A program made the position numbers and the translations under genes. From Bradyrhizobium sp. Y36 (lineage in GTDB: Bacteria > Pseudomonadota > Alphaproteobacteria > Rhizobiales > Xanthobacteraceae), in NCBI RefSeq assembly GCF_002531575.1, contig NZ_NWTI01000018.1:62001-126000 (forward strand): a stretch of 64,000 nt of DNA, given 5' to 3'. The notes below the pieces were generated by a model that was given only the letters and a program-made list of their open reading frames with translations, searched no databases and was not told where the DNA came from. Positions 18,019-26,226 of the stretch are shown here, in pieces (positions within the stretch are counted from its first letter, which is position 1; the number at the start of each line of letters is the position of its first letter).

Positions 18019-19197
18019 CTATGCAGATTGTACGTGTTGTTTCAGAAGGGATCGGAAGTCGTCTAGGAACAGTTTGGCTACAGCTTGTGGAGTAAACTCG
18101 CGGCTAGTCGCAATCGCGTTAACGGCGAGCTTATTTCGTAACTCTTCAGACTCAATGAGCCGGCTAAGCGCGACTGCCAGTGTTTCGCCTGTTTCGTCGG
18201 CGTGGTCGAATGTCAGGCCATTTATCCCGGGTTTCAAGTAGTCGGAAAAGCATTCAAGTTGCGATAGAACCACCGGGCACCCACACGCCATAGCTTCGAG
18301 CGGGGCGAGCCCAAAGGACTCTCCAGCAACGGCAATTGACGGATAGACGAAGATTTGAGCCTGCCCCATTTTCTGGATTAGCTCTTTCTCGTCGAAAATC
18401 GGGCCCAAGAACCTAACGGACTCCGGGTTTCTCTCCACGAGACTCATCAGTTCGCTAAGAAAAGCGTCACCGTCGCCTCCCAAGTGTGGTTGGTGAGGGC
18501 CGATGATCGTTAACTTCCAATCGGGATATTCTCGCGAAAGAAAATTGAACGCGCGTAGCAGAAGATGGATACCTTTCTCCCTTGCAATTCGACCAACGTA
18601 CAAGATCTCCTTTCTTCTTGTGCCGAACGTGGTTCCAATTGCGGATGAGAATTCTCGGCTGAGGCAATTGGGGACGGTTTTCACCAGGTGGCGTACGTTT
18701 GGCGATTGCTCGCAAATCGCGTTCTCGATGTGACGCGAGACGGCTTGAAGTCTTGCCGCTCGTCGGTATATGCCCATCTGTCCCTTCGGGTTTCGGGCAA
18801 CACTAACATAGATCAGGCCAGCTTTTGCTTTTGGCAATACCAGCGGTAGAGATACGCTGTTTGTGATTGTTATATCTGATTTTTCAAGCGCAGCGGTCAC
18901 CCTGAAGGCATAGATCAAATCAAGGATTCGATACAGCGCTCTGTTCTTGGGAGCTGACCATGACCTGACGCGCCGATGTGTTACGCCGTTAAGTACTTGC
19001 GTCCTAGGAAGCCCCGGAAACATGCGGGAGATAATCTTAACCGAGTGACCCTGGCGTGCAAACTCCTCGCACAGAGTCAAATTAATTCGTTCAACCGCTC
19101 CCCCTTGGATTGGAGGAACGGGAAAGAATGGACCTATGACACATGTTATCGCGATAGGTTTCCTGTCACGATTATTATCCAAAGGCTGGCGTTCCAC
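18019..19197 (-). CDS. Family 4 glycosyltransferase (GT-B)
   Basis: A 392-residue GT-B transferase. The N-terminal domain starts with a Gly-rich acceptor loop (FFPVPPIQGGAVERI). The C-terminal donor domain has YVGRIAREKGIHLLLRAF and the EX7E motif in ESFGLAPLEAMACG. It adds a sugar to the growing lipid-linked repeat at the cytoplasmic face. It starts two bases after the stop of the upstream transferase gene. Donor and acceptor are not predictable from sequence. Confidence 0.9.
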   Translation of the reverse strand: MERQPLDNNRDRKPIAITCVIGPFFPVPPIQGGAVERINLTLCEEFARQGHSVKIISRMFPGLPRTQVLNGVTHRRVRSWSAPKNRALYRILDLIYAFRVTAALEKSDITITNSVSLPLVLPKAKAGLIYVSVARNPKGQMGIYRRAARLQAVSRHIENAICEQSPNVRHLVKTVPNCLSREFSSAIGTTFGTRRKEILYVGRIAREKGIHLLLRAFNFLSREYPDWKLTIIGPHQPHLGGDGDAFLSELMSLVERNPESVRFLGPIFDEKELIQKMGQAQIFVYPSIAVAGESFGLAPLEAMACGCPVVLSQLECFSDYLKPGINGLTFDHADETGETLAVALSRLIESEELRNKLAVNAIATSREFTPQAVAKLFLDDFRSLLKQHVQSA

Positions 19198-19199
19198 TT

Positions 19200-20432
19200 T
19201 TATGCTCGGCGATCGAAACGGGCGATGAGTTCGTGTAGGGCCTCGTCAATTCGAACGACGGCATTGCGCATCTCGAAGTTTGCTAGAAACGACTGCCTCG
19301 CGCGGGCCGCCATGTCCAATCTTTGATCTTCCGAAAGGCTTGCGTACTTGGAGAGTAATCGAGAGATCCCTTGCTCATCGTCGGTCTCCACGAGTCCCGC
19401 TCCGGCACTTTCTACTTCTCGCCATATGTTTACTTTGTTCGTGATCAGCACAGGCTTGCTGAGGGCCATCGCCTCTGCAACAACGATGCCGAAGTTTTCT
19501 TGATGTGAGGGCAGCACGAACGCCTCAGCGCCACCAAATGCGCCCCACTTGGCATCGCCCTGTATCATCCCCGGGAAATGGATTCGGCTGTCCACGCCGA
19601 GGTCGATCGCCAACTGGCGAAGTTTTGGCAACCATCCGATTTGATCAGGACCAGCGATGACCAAGTCGATGTGCGGGTTCGATTTAGCAAAACCGCTAAA
19701 CGCTTTAATCAGCAGATCGCATCCTTTCTTGGGATGGATTCGGCTCAAGAACAAGAGATAGCGCTTGTCACCGAGACTTGGCGTGAGCTCTCGGAAGGCT
19801 GACAGCTGCGTGTGAGTGGCTGGAGGCACGTCTCCGCAACCATAACCGACCACCCGCTCAGTAATTTTATATGGCCAAAAAGCATTGCGAGCGAGAATCC
19901 TCTCCTCGTCGGTGGTGAAGAGTACCGCGCCAGCGTGCTTTAGGAGCGGGCCTTCGCATAGCCACCAGAATATTTGCTTGACCGCGGCTTTTAGAGGGTA
20001 GGTTTTCTTAAACCAGGGATCGAGCATCCCGTGAGTGAAGACAACGTAAGGCCGATCGGACTTCGGGAGCACTACTTTGCAAGCGTATGTTGCGTAGTTC
20101 CAAAGGCCGTTAACGACAACGATGTCGTAGTTTTGGACGTTGTGCTTAAGCCATGGGACTAGGGCTCGCACATAGCCGTAGCGGATCCAGGGCAGCCAAC
20201 GCATCCATGCGGGTCTGCGTAGCTTCGGTCCCAGCGCATAAGCCTTGACAGGGCAGTTGGAGACGAAACTCTCTGAAGGCGAGTCAATACAAGCAATGCT
20301 GATTTCATATTCTGTGGGACGGCGCTGAGCAGCTTGTTGGATGATGCCTTCGATCGGCCCACCGCTTTTCGGATCCACAGACGCAATGACATGGAGTATG
20401 CGGGTCATTTTATGGCTTTGAATATTGGTCAT
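19200..20432 (-). CDS. Family 4 glycosyltransferase (GT-B)
   Basis: A 410-residue GT-B transferase. N-terminal pattern: HVIASVDPKSGGPIEGI. Donor domain: FLSRIHPKKGCDLLIKAF and the EX7E motif in ENFGIVVAEAMALSKP. The ATG at 20432 is chosen; an upstream in-frame start at 20630 would overlap the acetyltransferase gene and adds Arg-rich sequence unlike the family. A start at 20408 is also possible. It is one of three transferases in the leftward operon, which with the priming enzyme suggests a repeat of about four sugars, plus that of the separate transferase at 26227. Confidence 0.88.
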   Translation of the reverse strand: MTNIQSHKMTRILHVIASVDPKSGGPIEGIIQQAAQRRPTEYEISIACIDSPSESFVSNCPVKAYALGPKLRRPAWMRWLPWIRYGYVRALVPWLKHNVQNYDIVVVNGLWNYATYACKVVLPKSDRPYVVFTHGMLDPWFKKTYPLKAAVKQIFWWLCEGPLLKHAGAVLFTTDEERILARNAFWPYKITERVVGYGCGDVPPATHTQLSAFRELTPSLGDKRYLLFLSRIHPKKGCDLLIKAFSGFAKSNPHIDLVIAGPDQIGWLPKLRQLAIDLGVDSRIHFPGMIQGDAKWGAFGGAEAFVLPSHQENFGIVVAEAMALSKPVLITNKVNIWREVESAGAGLVETDDEQGISRLLSKYASLSEDQRLDMAARARQSFLANFEMRNAVVRIDEALHELIARFDRRA

Positions 20433-20473
20433 TGGACAACTCTTGGCCACTTTGCGTGGCTCTTGAGAGGGTT

Positions 20474-21031
20474 TCAAACACGTAAATTTCGCGGACGAAG
20501 AGCGCGTGCGGGATTGCCGGCGTACACCGTCCATTTCGAAAGGTGTCCGAAAGCGCAACCTCGGGCGCCAAGTACGGCACCGTCCTCGATGCGTGTCCCT
20601 GGGCATACGAATGCCTCTGCAGCAATCCATACGTTGGAGCCGATCTCAATCGGTTTAGCGACGAGTGGAAATTTCGCATCTTCGAAATCGTGAGTCCCTG
20701 CGCAAAGGACCGCTCGTTGAGAGACAATGGTATATTCACCGATTGTGATGGGGGCCATGCTGTAACAATCGCAGAAAGGGCCAAGCGTCGAGAATTGCCC
20801 GATGATCAGATTGCGGGGAAGCCAAATTTTGACAGATCCCCCGATGCGGACACCTCTTCCAATCTTGGCGCCGAATGCACGCAACAGCGCGAGACGCCAT
20901 GCGTTCGCGCCATTCCAGGTCCAACGGGCCAACAGAAGCCAAGCGGTTCTGAAAAGAAGGCGCTCGACGCGATTGCAAAAGCTGAAGCTCGGCTTAACCT
21001 GTTCCATCATTGAGCCAGTGAGGGCATTCAT
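20474..21031 (-). CDS. WcaF-like hexapeptide-repeat acetyltransferase
   Basis: A 185-residue left-handed beta-helix acetyltransferase. Hexapeptide-type repeats run from about residue 55 (IGRGVRIGGSVKIWLP) to 165 (IEDGAVLGARGCAFG). The long insertion AGTHDFEDAKFPLVAKPIEIG is typical of the WcaF/colanic-acid and NodL-like group, as is the N-terminal helical part with several Trp. It should move an acetyl group from acetyl-CoA onto a repeat sugar. The start could also be the Met-Met at residues 8-9. It lies between the methyltransferase and the glycosyltransferases. Confidence 0.88.
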   Translation of the reverse strand: MNALTGSMMEQVKPSFSFCNRVERLLFRTAWLLLARWTWNGANAWRLALLRAFGAKIGRGVRIGGSVKIWLPRNLIIGQFSTLGPFCDCYSMAPITIGEYTIVSQRAVLCAGTHDFEDAKFPLVAKPIEIGSNVWIAAEAFVCPGTRIEDGAVLGARGCAFGHLSKWTVYAGNPARALRPRNLRV

Positions 21032-21046
21032 TGATACGAACTGGGC

Positions 21047-21661
21047 TCAATATTGATAGATATCGGTCCGCGTTACTCCGAAGCGGCCAGGGCCGACGCT
21101 TTGAAATTTAAGGTGTTTCTTCGCCTTGGAATGAGGAAGCAGTCCGTCGTACCTCCAAGCGTCGTCAACGATGATCATTCCGCCGGGGCGAATGTATTGT
21201 TGTGCATGGGTGAAGCAGGCCGGACGCACGATGTGAGAGGGCCAGTCTTCGCTCCCGTCAATGACGATTATATCGTACGGTCTATTAAGAGAGAGTAGGT
21301 AGTCGGATCCCTCCAGAGTCTTAGAGGTTATCGCCTCGAACCGATAATCAACGTTGGTGACGTTTCGTTTCCCCAATACCTTTTGGAGATGATCGTACCA
21401 ACCTTTTTGATCTTCAACACTTGAAACTTGCTGCACGCGCTCAGCGAAGAAAAGCGTAGACCCGCCACTGCCATACTCGAAGAGGTTCATCGAGCCGTTC
21501 AGCGCCTCGCGCAGATAGTCGATGGAGCTCCATGAAAACCAGGGTAAGCTGAGGTCGATAGGCATCGCTTGGCACGTTTGCAGATACCGTGGAATATAGT
21601 TCGGGTGAGCCGCGAAATTACCAACCACGCGGGCGACCTTATGTGCAGCAGTACCGTTCAT
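21047..21661 (-). CDS. Class I SAM-dependent methyltransferase
   Basis: A 204-residue Rossmann-fold methyltransferase. Motif I is LFEYGSGGSTLFFA (about 57-70), and an acidic strand follows (IIVIDGSEDWP). The ATG at 21661 is fixed by AGGGGATATA directly upstream; the longer reading frame would overlap the priming transferase. It could methylate a repeat-unit sugar, but the substrate is not known. It is the second gene of the leftward operon, 13 bases after the priming transferase. Confidence 0.8.
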   Translation of the reverse strand: MNGTAAHKVARVVGNFAAHPNYIPRYLQTCQAMPIDLSLPWFSWSSIDYLREALNGSMNLFEYGSGGSTLFFAERVQQVSSVEDQKGWYDHLQKVLGKRNVTNVDYRFEAITSKTLEGSDYLLSLNRPYDIIVIDGSEDWPSHIVRPACFTHAQQYIRPGGMIIVDDAWRYDGLLPHSKAKKHLKFQSVGPGRFGVTRTDIYQY

Positions 21662-21674
21662 TATATCCCCTGGC

Positions 21675-23174
21675 TCAGTAGGCCGATTGCTGTCTGAAAC
21701 TGACGGAGGCCGTGGCCAGCACAATCCTCAAGTCCAACCACAAGCTCCAATTATTGATGTACCACAGATCATACTCCACGCGCTTCTGCATCAGGTCGAG
21801 CGTGCGGGTTTCTCCGCGGTAACCATTAACCTGGGCCCAGCCGGTGATGCCGGGCTTGACGTGGTGGCGGAAGGCGTAGTTGCCGATGATCTGCTCATAT
21901 TCGGTGTTGTGGGCGGCCGCGTGCGGGCGGGGGCCGACCAGCGACATGTCGCCCTTGAGCACGTTGAAGAGCTGCGGCAGCTCGTCGATCGAGGTCTTGC
22001 GCAGCCATTTGCCGATCGGCGTGACGCGCGGGTCGTTCTTCTCCGCCTGCCGAATCGTCGGGCCGTCCTCCAGCACGCGCATGGTGCGGAACTTGAAGAT
22101 CTTGAACGCGCGCCCGCCGAAGCCGTGGCGGGTCTGGCGGAAGAACACCGGGCCCTTCGAGCTCAGCTTGATCAGGGCTGCGGTCACCAGCATCACCGGC
22201 GCGAACACGAGAAGCGCAACGCTGGCGCCGACGAGGTCGAGCGCCCGCTTCAGCGCGCGCTCCTTCCAGGACAAGGGCGCGCGGCGCAGCTCGGCGGTGA
22301 AGGTGTTGCCGGTGGAGACCAGCGGATAGCGCAGGAACCGCGCCGCGTTGGGGTCCGGCACCAGATGCACGGGAATGGGCAGGATCTTCAGCGCGTCCAG
22401 AATGCTGTCGATCGCGTGCTGCCGGCTCCAGTTCATCAGCAGGAAGACGTGCTCGATCCGGTGCTCGCGCGCGTAGTTGACCAGCTCCTCGAAGCGCGGC
22501 GCCAGCGTCGAGAGCAACAGGGGCGAGGCGAGCTCCTTGGGCGGGATCTCCATCACCCGCATCAGGCGGTAGCCGTGCTGGCCGAGGTCTTCGACCGCGT
22601 TGGAGGAGCTGGCAAGGCCGAACTCGGCGATCATGATCGCGCGGCCGTTGGCGAAGGCGCCGGTGCGCAACGCCCGCCCGGTCCAGCGCGCCGCCGCGGT
22701 CTTCCAGACGAGCAGGACGGTAAGGCCGACCAGATAGAACGAGATCGTGGTGCCGCGCGAGAACTCGTCGCTGACCTTCATCGTGAAGGCGATCGCCAGC
22801 AGCGCCCCGAACAGCCCGGTCCACGTCGTCAGCGTCATCCGGAACATGCGGGGCAGGTTGGTGATGTTCTTCAGGCGATAGCCATGCTGCACGACCGTCA
22901 GCAGGACGAAGTTGACGGCCACCATCACGCTCGCCGCCGCATAGACGTCCGCCTTGCCGAGCGTGCCCGCTGTCGCGATGTGATAGCTGACCGCGCACCC
23001 GATCCCGCTGACCATGATCAGCGCCGCGTCGGCCACAGCCATCAGTCGTTCGACAATTGCAGGCCGCAACCAGCTCGGCGCAAAACCCGTAGCCGCCTCT
23101 GCGTCTGGCGCGACCAGACGAGTTTCCGTCGTAGAATCAGCGACGGGCACCGGCCGTGTGGAAAGAATTGTCAT
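21675..23174 (-). CDS. Polyprenyl-phosphate sugar phosphotransferase, WcaJ/ExoY type (EPS priming enzyme)
   Basis: A 499-residue enzyme. Four or five membrane segments (about 45-170) are followed by a soluble CoA-binding-like middle domain. A last membrane segment and the bacterial sugar transferase domain start at about 305. Core motifs: KRALDLVGASVAL, PVFFRQTRHGFGG, FKFRTMRV, TSIDELPQLFNVLKGDMSLVGPRP and RHHVKPGITGWAQVNGYRG. It transfers a hexose-1-phosphate (often glucose) from UDP-sugar to undecaprenyl phosphate, the first step of repeat assembly. It heads the leftward operon. A paralogue is cut by the right window edge (62635). Confidence 0.95.
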   Translation of the reverse strand: MTILSTRPVPVADSTTETRLVAPDAEAATGFAPSWLRPAIVERLMAVADAALIMVSGIGCAVSYHIATAGTLGKADVYAAASVMVAVNFVLLTVVQHGYRLKNITNLPRMFRMTLTTWTGLFGALLAIAFTMKVSDEFSRGTTISFYLVGLTVLLVWKTAAARWTGRALRTGAFANGRAIMIAEFGLASSSNAVEDLGQHGYRLMRVMEIPPKELASPLLLSTLAPRFEELVNYAREHRIEHVFLLMNWSRQHAIDSILDALKILPIPVHLVPDPNAARFLRYPLVSTGNTFTAELRRAPLSWKERALKRALDLVGASVALLVFAPVMLVTAALIKLSSKGPVFFRQTRHGFGGRAFKIFKFRTMRVLEDGPTIRQAEKNDPRVTPIGKWLRKTSIDELPQLFNVLKGDMSLVGPRPHAAAHNTEYEQIIGNYAFRHHVKPGITGWAQVNGYRGETRTLDLMQKRVEYDLWYINNWSLWLDLRIVLATASVSFRQQSAY

Positions 23175-23345
23175 CCTACCAAGCCCATTGACGCAAAATT
23201 CATTGACCCGAACAAGCCGTGCTATCGGTCAAAATCGCTGTTAAAACAAGGCGAAGGAAAAATTAACCTTACCCCACAAGCTGCATTGTAGCCCATCTCG
23301 CCCCGCCTGATATGTTAATTTTCACAACCCGTTAGGAAGTCCTCG

Positions 23346-24425
23346 TTGTCTCGAACCCAGTCCCGGCGGCGGACCCGGCCGAAGGGGAAGCGCACCCTCG
23401 CCATCGGCCTTGCTGCTGCGGCGTTGGTGGGAACTGTGCTTCTCCTGCTTCGCCCTGATGCAGCGCCCGTACGGGCCCCGACGGTCTCGACCGCCGTTGC
23501 AGCCAAGCTCCTCTTGGACGGGCCGTATGGCGCGCGCTTTGCCGGCGAGCTCGCTGCATCGAGGCAGGGATATTTCTCCTCCCGCATCGAGCTGGCGGCC
23601 CAACCTGATCCAGACTTCGTCCAAACCATCGCACGTCAACATGCCATCGGCGTGACGAGCGGCCACAAGTTCCTGCTGGCGACCTGGCGCGGCGTTCCCG
23701 TCACGGCCTTTGCCGCAAGCTTCCTCGATACCTCCGTCGCGATCTTCACGCTCGAAAGCTCCGGTTTGCGGCGGCCGGCCGATCTGGTCGGAAAGCGGGT
23801 CGGGTACCGCCGGGCGAGCGAAGGAGACGTGGTGTTCGATGCCATGATGGCGCAGCTCGGATTGCCGCGAAGCCAGATCACCAAGGTCCCAGACCGCGAC
23901 AGCTTCGACGCTCTGCGGGCCGGTGAGGTGGATGCCATCATCGCCGCAATCGACGAGCAACCGGATCCCGCCAGTTCGGCTGTCGTGAAGCTGAATGTCA
24001 TCAAACCGCAAGACTACGGTATCCATGTGCCCGGCTTGGTTTACTTCGCGAGCAACGCTCTCGTCCATGAACAGCCATCCATGATCGCCGATGCCCTTCA
24101 GGGCCTCATTCGAGGATGGCAATTCACCTACGCGGACTATGCACGGAGCGTGCCCGTTCTGGCCGGGACCGGGCCGGCCAAGCTGAACTCCGAACGGCTG
24201 AAATTCGAGCTGCAGCTGCAGCGTCCGCTGGTGCTGCCGACGGGCGGCCGCATCGGCGACTACGACGAAAGCCGCTGGCGGACGCTCCGGGATATCCTCC
24301 TCTTCGCCAAGCTCGGAGAGGAAGACGTGCCTCTGGCGCAGACGGTCAACTATCAGTTCCTCCGGGATGTCTACCGCCGATCGCCCGATCTCGCCGCCCC
24401 GGGCGCCTGGAGCGAGGAAAAATAG
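23346..24425 (+). CDS. ABC-type substrate-binding protein, NMT1/SsuA-like
   Basis: A 359-residue protein starting at TTG, with AGGAAG six bases upstream. A basic N-terminus and one hydrophobic segment (ALVGTVLLLL) form a signal anchor or signal peptide. The body follows the NMT1/THI5-like periplasmic binding fold: a KLLLDGPYG start, SGHKFLLATWRG, GLRRPADLVGKRVGY and LRAGEVDAIIAAI. Relatives bind sulfonates, nitrate or pyrimidine precursors. No ABC permease or ATPase is nearby, so it is an orphan here. It is divergent from the priming transferase across about 170 bases. Confidence 0.82.
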   Translation: MSRTQSRRRTRPKGKRTLAIGLAAAALVGTVLLLLRPDAAPVRAPTVSTAVAAKLLLDGPYGARFAGELAASRQGYFSSRIELAAQPDPDFVQTIARQHAIGVTSGHKFLLATWRGVPVTAFAASFLDTSVAIFTLESSGLRRPADLVGKRVGYRRASEGDVVFDAMMAQLGLPRSQITKVPDRDSFDALRAGEVDAIIAAIDEQPDPASSAVVKLNVIKPQDYGIHVPGLVYFASNALVHEQPSMIADALQGLIRGWQFTYADYARSVPVLAGTGPAKLNSERLKFELQLQRPLVLPTGGRIGDYDESRWRTLRDILLFAKLGEEDVPLAQTVNYQFLRDVYRRSPDLAAPGAWSEEK

Positions 24426-24633
24426 GACCTGGAAGCCACACTTGCGCGCCATATCGTCCCAAAAGGCCCTCGGCTGCCCGGGCGTCTGTTGCATTTGCGT
24501 CGGCGGCCTTGGTAAAGTTCGGTTCACTATTTGGGCTAGTCGCGGAGTGCCTTCGAACGGGCGGCGTCGATCGGCTGGGATCTGACGAACACGGTCGGGG
24601 ACCAAATCCGCAAGGGGCGAGGAGCTATTTTGG

Positions 24634-24906
24634 ATGTTTAAGACGTTGATGCGAGCAGGCCTTTTGGCCGCAACTGTTACCTTCTGCGCAGCGAGCGGTG
24701 CGAGCGCGGCAATGCAGATGCCGGCACCGGCGGCCCTGCTCGCGGGTGAAAGCCAGGCGATGCCGGTGACGTTCTGGGCGCAGCCCTATCCCTACCGCTA
24801 CGCGCCGTGGCGCCGTTGCCCGCTGGTGCGGGTCGAGACGCCCTATGGCTGGTACATGGACCGGGTCTGTGCGCCTGTCGGCCCTGTCCTGCGCCGGGCG
24901 TACTGA
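24634..24906 (+). CDS. Small secreted protein, Pro/Tyr/Arg-rich
   Basis: A 90-residue protein with a signal peptide (MFKTLMRAGLLAATVTF, cut near ASAAM). The mature part has a PYPYRYAPWRRCP stretch and a second Cys in DRVCAP, which may form one disulphide. GAGGAG upstream of the ATG supports the start. Small proteins of this type are common in Bradyrhizobiaceae and have no known function. A strong terminator follows. Confidence 0.65.
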   Translation: MFKTLMRAGLLAATVTFCAASGASAAMQMPAPAALLAGESQAMPVTFWAQPYPYRYAPWRRCPLVRVETPYGWYMDRVCAPVGPVLRRAY

Positions 24907-24950
24907 GGTTGAGCTAACCAAGCGGCGGCTGCCGCTTTCACCGATCTTCC

Positions 24951-24992
24951 AAGGCAGCCGCACGGCCGATGCGGCTGCCTTGCTCGTTTTTG
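24951..24992 (+). terminator. Rho-independent terminator
   Basis: A perfect 11-base stem (AAGGCAGCCGC / GCGGCTGCCTT) with a 9-base loop, followed by GCTCGTTTTTGTTT. It closes the small secreted protein gene. Confidence 0.85.
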
Positions 24993-25191
24993 TTTCATCG
25001 CGTGCCGACCTTTTGTGCGCGCAGCCCAGGTTCACCATGAATATCTTTGCCTGGCCGGGACCGGCTGTCGCATGGTGAAGATTGTGTTAGCAGTCTGGCG
25101 GGGCTGCATCGGCAGCGTGATTGCGTAACGCGGCGGTGGCTGGAGCTCACAGAGGTGATGATCCGGCGGACCGACGCCTGTAGAGGATGTG

Positions 25192-26166
25192 ATGACAGGG
25201 GCTGCAACTTACGATCTCTCAGGCAAGCGTGTCTTTGTCGCGGGGCACCGGGGCATGGTCGGATCGGCTGTCGTCCGCAGGCTTGCGTCAGAGAATTGCA
25301 CCGTGCTGACGGCCGATCGGCGTGAGCTGGACCTCACGAAAGAAGAGCCCACGCTGAAATGGCTCGAGGCCAATCGTCCCGAGGTCGTGGTCCACGCCGC
25401 TGCAAAGGTCGGCGGCATTGCAGCCAACAACAATTTCCCGGTCGACTTTCTGTGCGACAACCTCGCGCTGGAATTGAGCGTGATCCGCGCAAGTCACGCA
25501 GTTGGCGTGCAGCGTCTGCTGTTCCTCGGCTCGTCCTGCATATATCCCAAGCACGCCAAGCAGCCGATGGCCGAAAGCGAATTGCTGACGGGGCCGCTTG
25601 AGCCCACCAACGAATGGTACGCCATCGCCAAGATTGCCGGCCTCAAGATGTGCCAGGCGTATCGCCGGCAATACGGCGATGACTTCATCTCGGCCATGCC
25701 GACCAATCTCTACGGCCGCGGCGACAATTATCATCCGGATCATAGTCATGTGCCGGCTGCACTGATCCGTCGCTTCCACGAAGCCAAGCTTGCCAAGGCG
25801 CCGACGGTCACCGTGTGGGGCACCGGCACGCCGCTCCGTGAATTCCTCAGCGTCGAGGATTTCGCGGACGCCTGCGTTTTCCTTCTGAAGAATTATTCGA
25901 GCGATCTCCCGATAAATGTCGGCAGTGGCGATGAGGTTTCGATCGCAGACTTCGCTGCGGCCGTAGCGGAGGTTGTAGGGTACGAAGGCAAGTTGATCTT
26001 CGATACGTCCAAGCCGGACGGGACGCCGCGCAAGCTCCTGGATAGTTCTCGGCTTCGAGCACTTGGCTGGCGTGCCACCACCTCGCTTCGTGTGGGAATC
26101 GCCGCGGCGTATGATGACTTTCTTCAGGGGCATGGCCGCCATCTGGAGGTTAGCCGGGCGAGCTGA
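25192..26166 (+). CDS. fcl: GDP-L-fucose synthase
   Basis: A 324-residue short-chain dehydrogenase of the extended type. The NADP site is VFVAGHRGMVGSA near the N-terminus. The catalytic motifs are LGSSCIYPK (Ser) and YAIAKIAGLKMC (Tyr-X3-Lys), with NLYGRGDNYHPDHSHVPAALI downstream, all diagnostic for GDP-fucose synthase. It performs the epimerase/reductase step from GDP-4-keto-6-deoxymannose to GDP-L-fucose. GAGG precedes the ATG at 25192. Its partner dehydratase is at 27604-28695, with a WcaI-like transferase between them, as in colanic acid loci. Confidence 0.94.
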   Translation: MTGAATYDLSGKRVFVAGHRGMVGSAVVRRLASENCTVLTADRRELDLTKEEPTLKWLEANRPEVVVHAAAKVGGIAANNNFPVDFLCDNLALELSVIRASHAVGVQRLLFLGSSCIYPKHAKQPMAESELLTGPLEPTNEWYAIAKIAGLKMCQAYRRQYGDDFISAMPTNLYGRGDNYHPDHSHVPAALIRRFHEAKLAKAPTVTVWGTGTPLREFLSVEDFADACVFLLKNYSSDLPINVGSGDEVSIADFAAAVAEVVGYEGKLIFDTSKPDGTPRKLLDSSRLRALGWRATTSLRVGIAAAYDDFLQGHGRHLEVSRAS

Positions 26167-26226
26167 GCAGCTCACCACTTCGTTTGAATAAATTTTTGAT
26201 CTTGAATAGCAAGCTGGATTCCGTTG

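Noticed and set aside
21687..23291. Rightward frame of 534 codons opposite the WcaJ-type gene
   Set aside because: The minus strand carries every sugar-transferase motif. This frame is an Arg/Gln/His-rich shadow.
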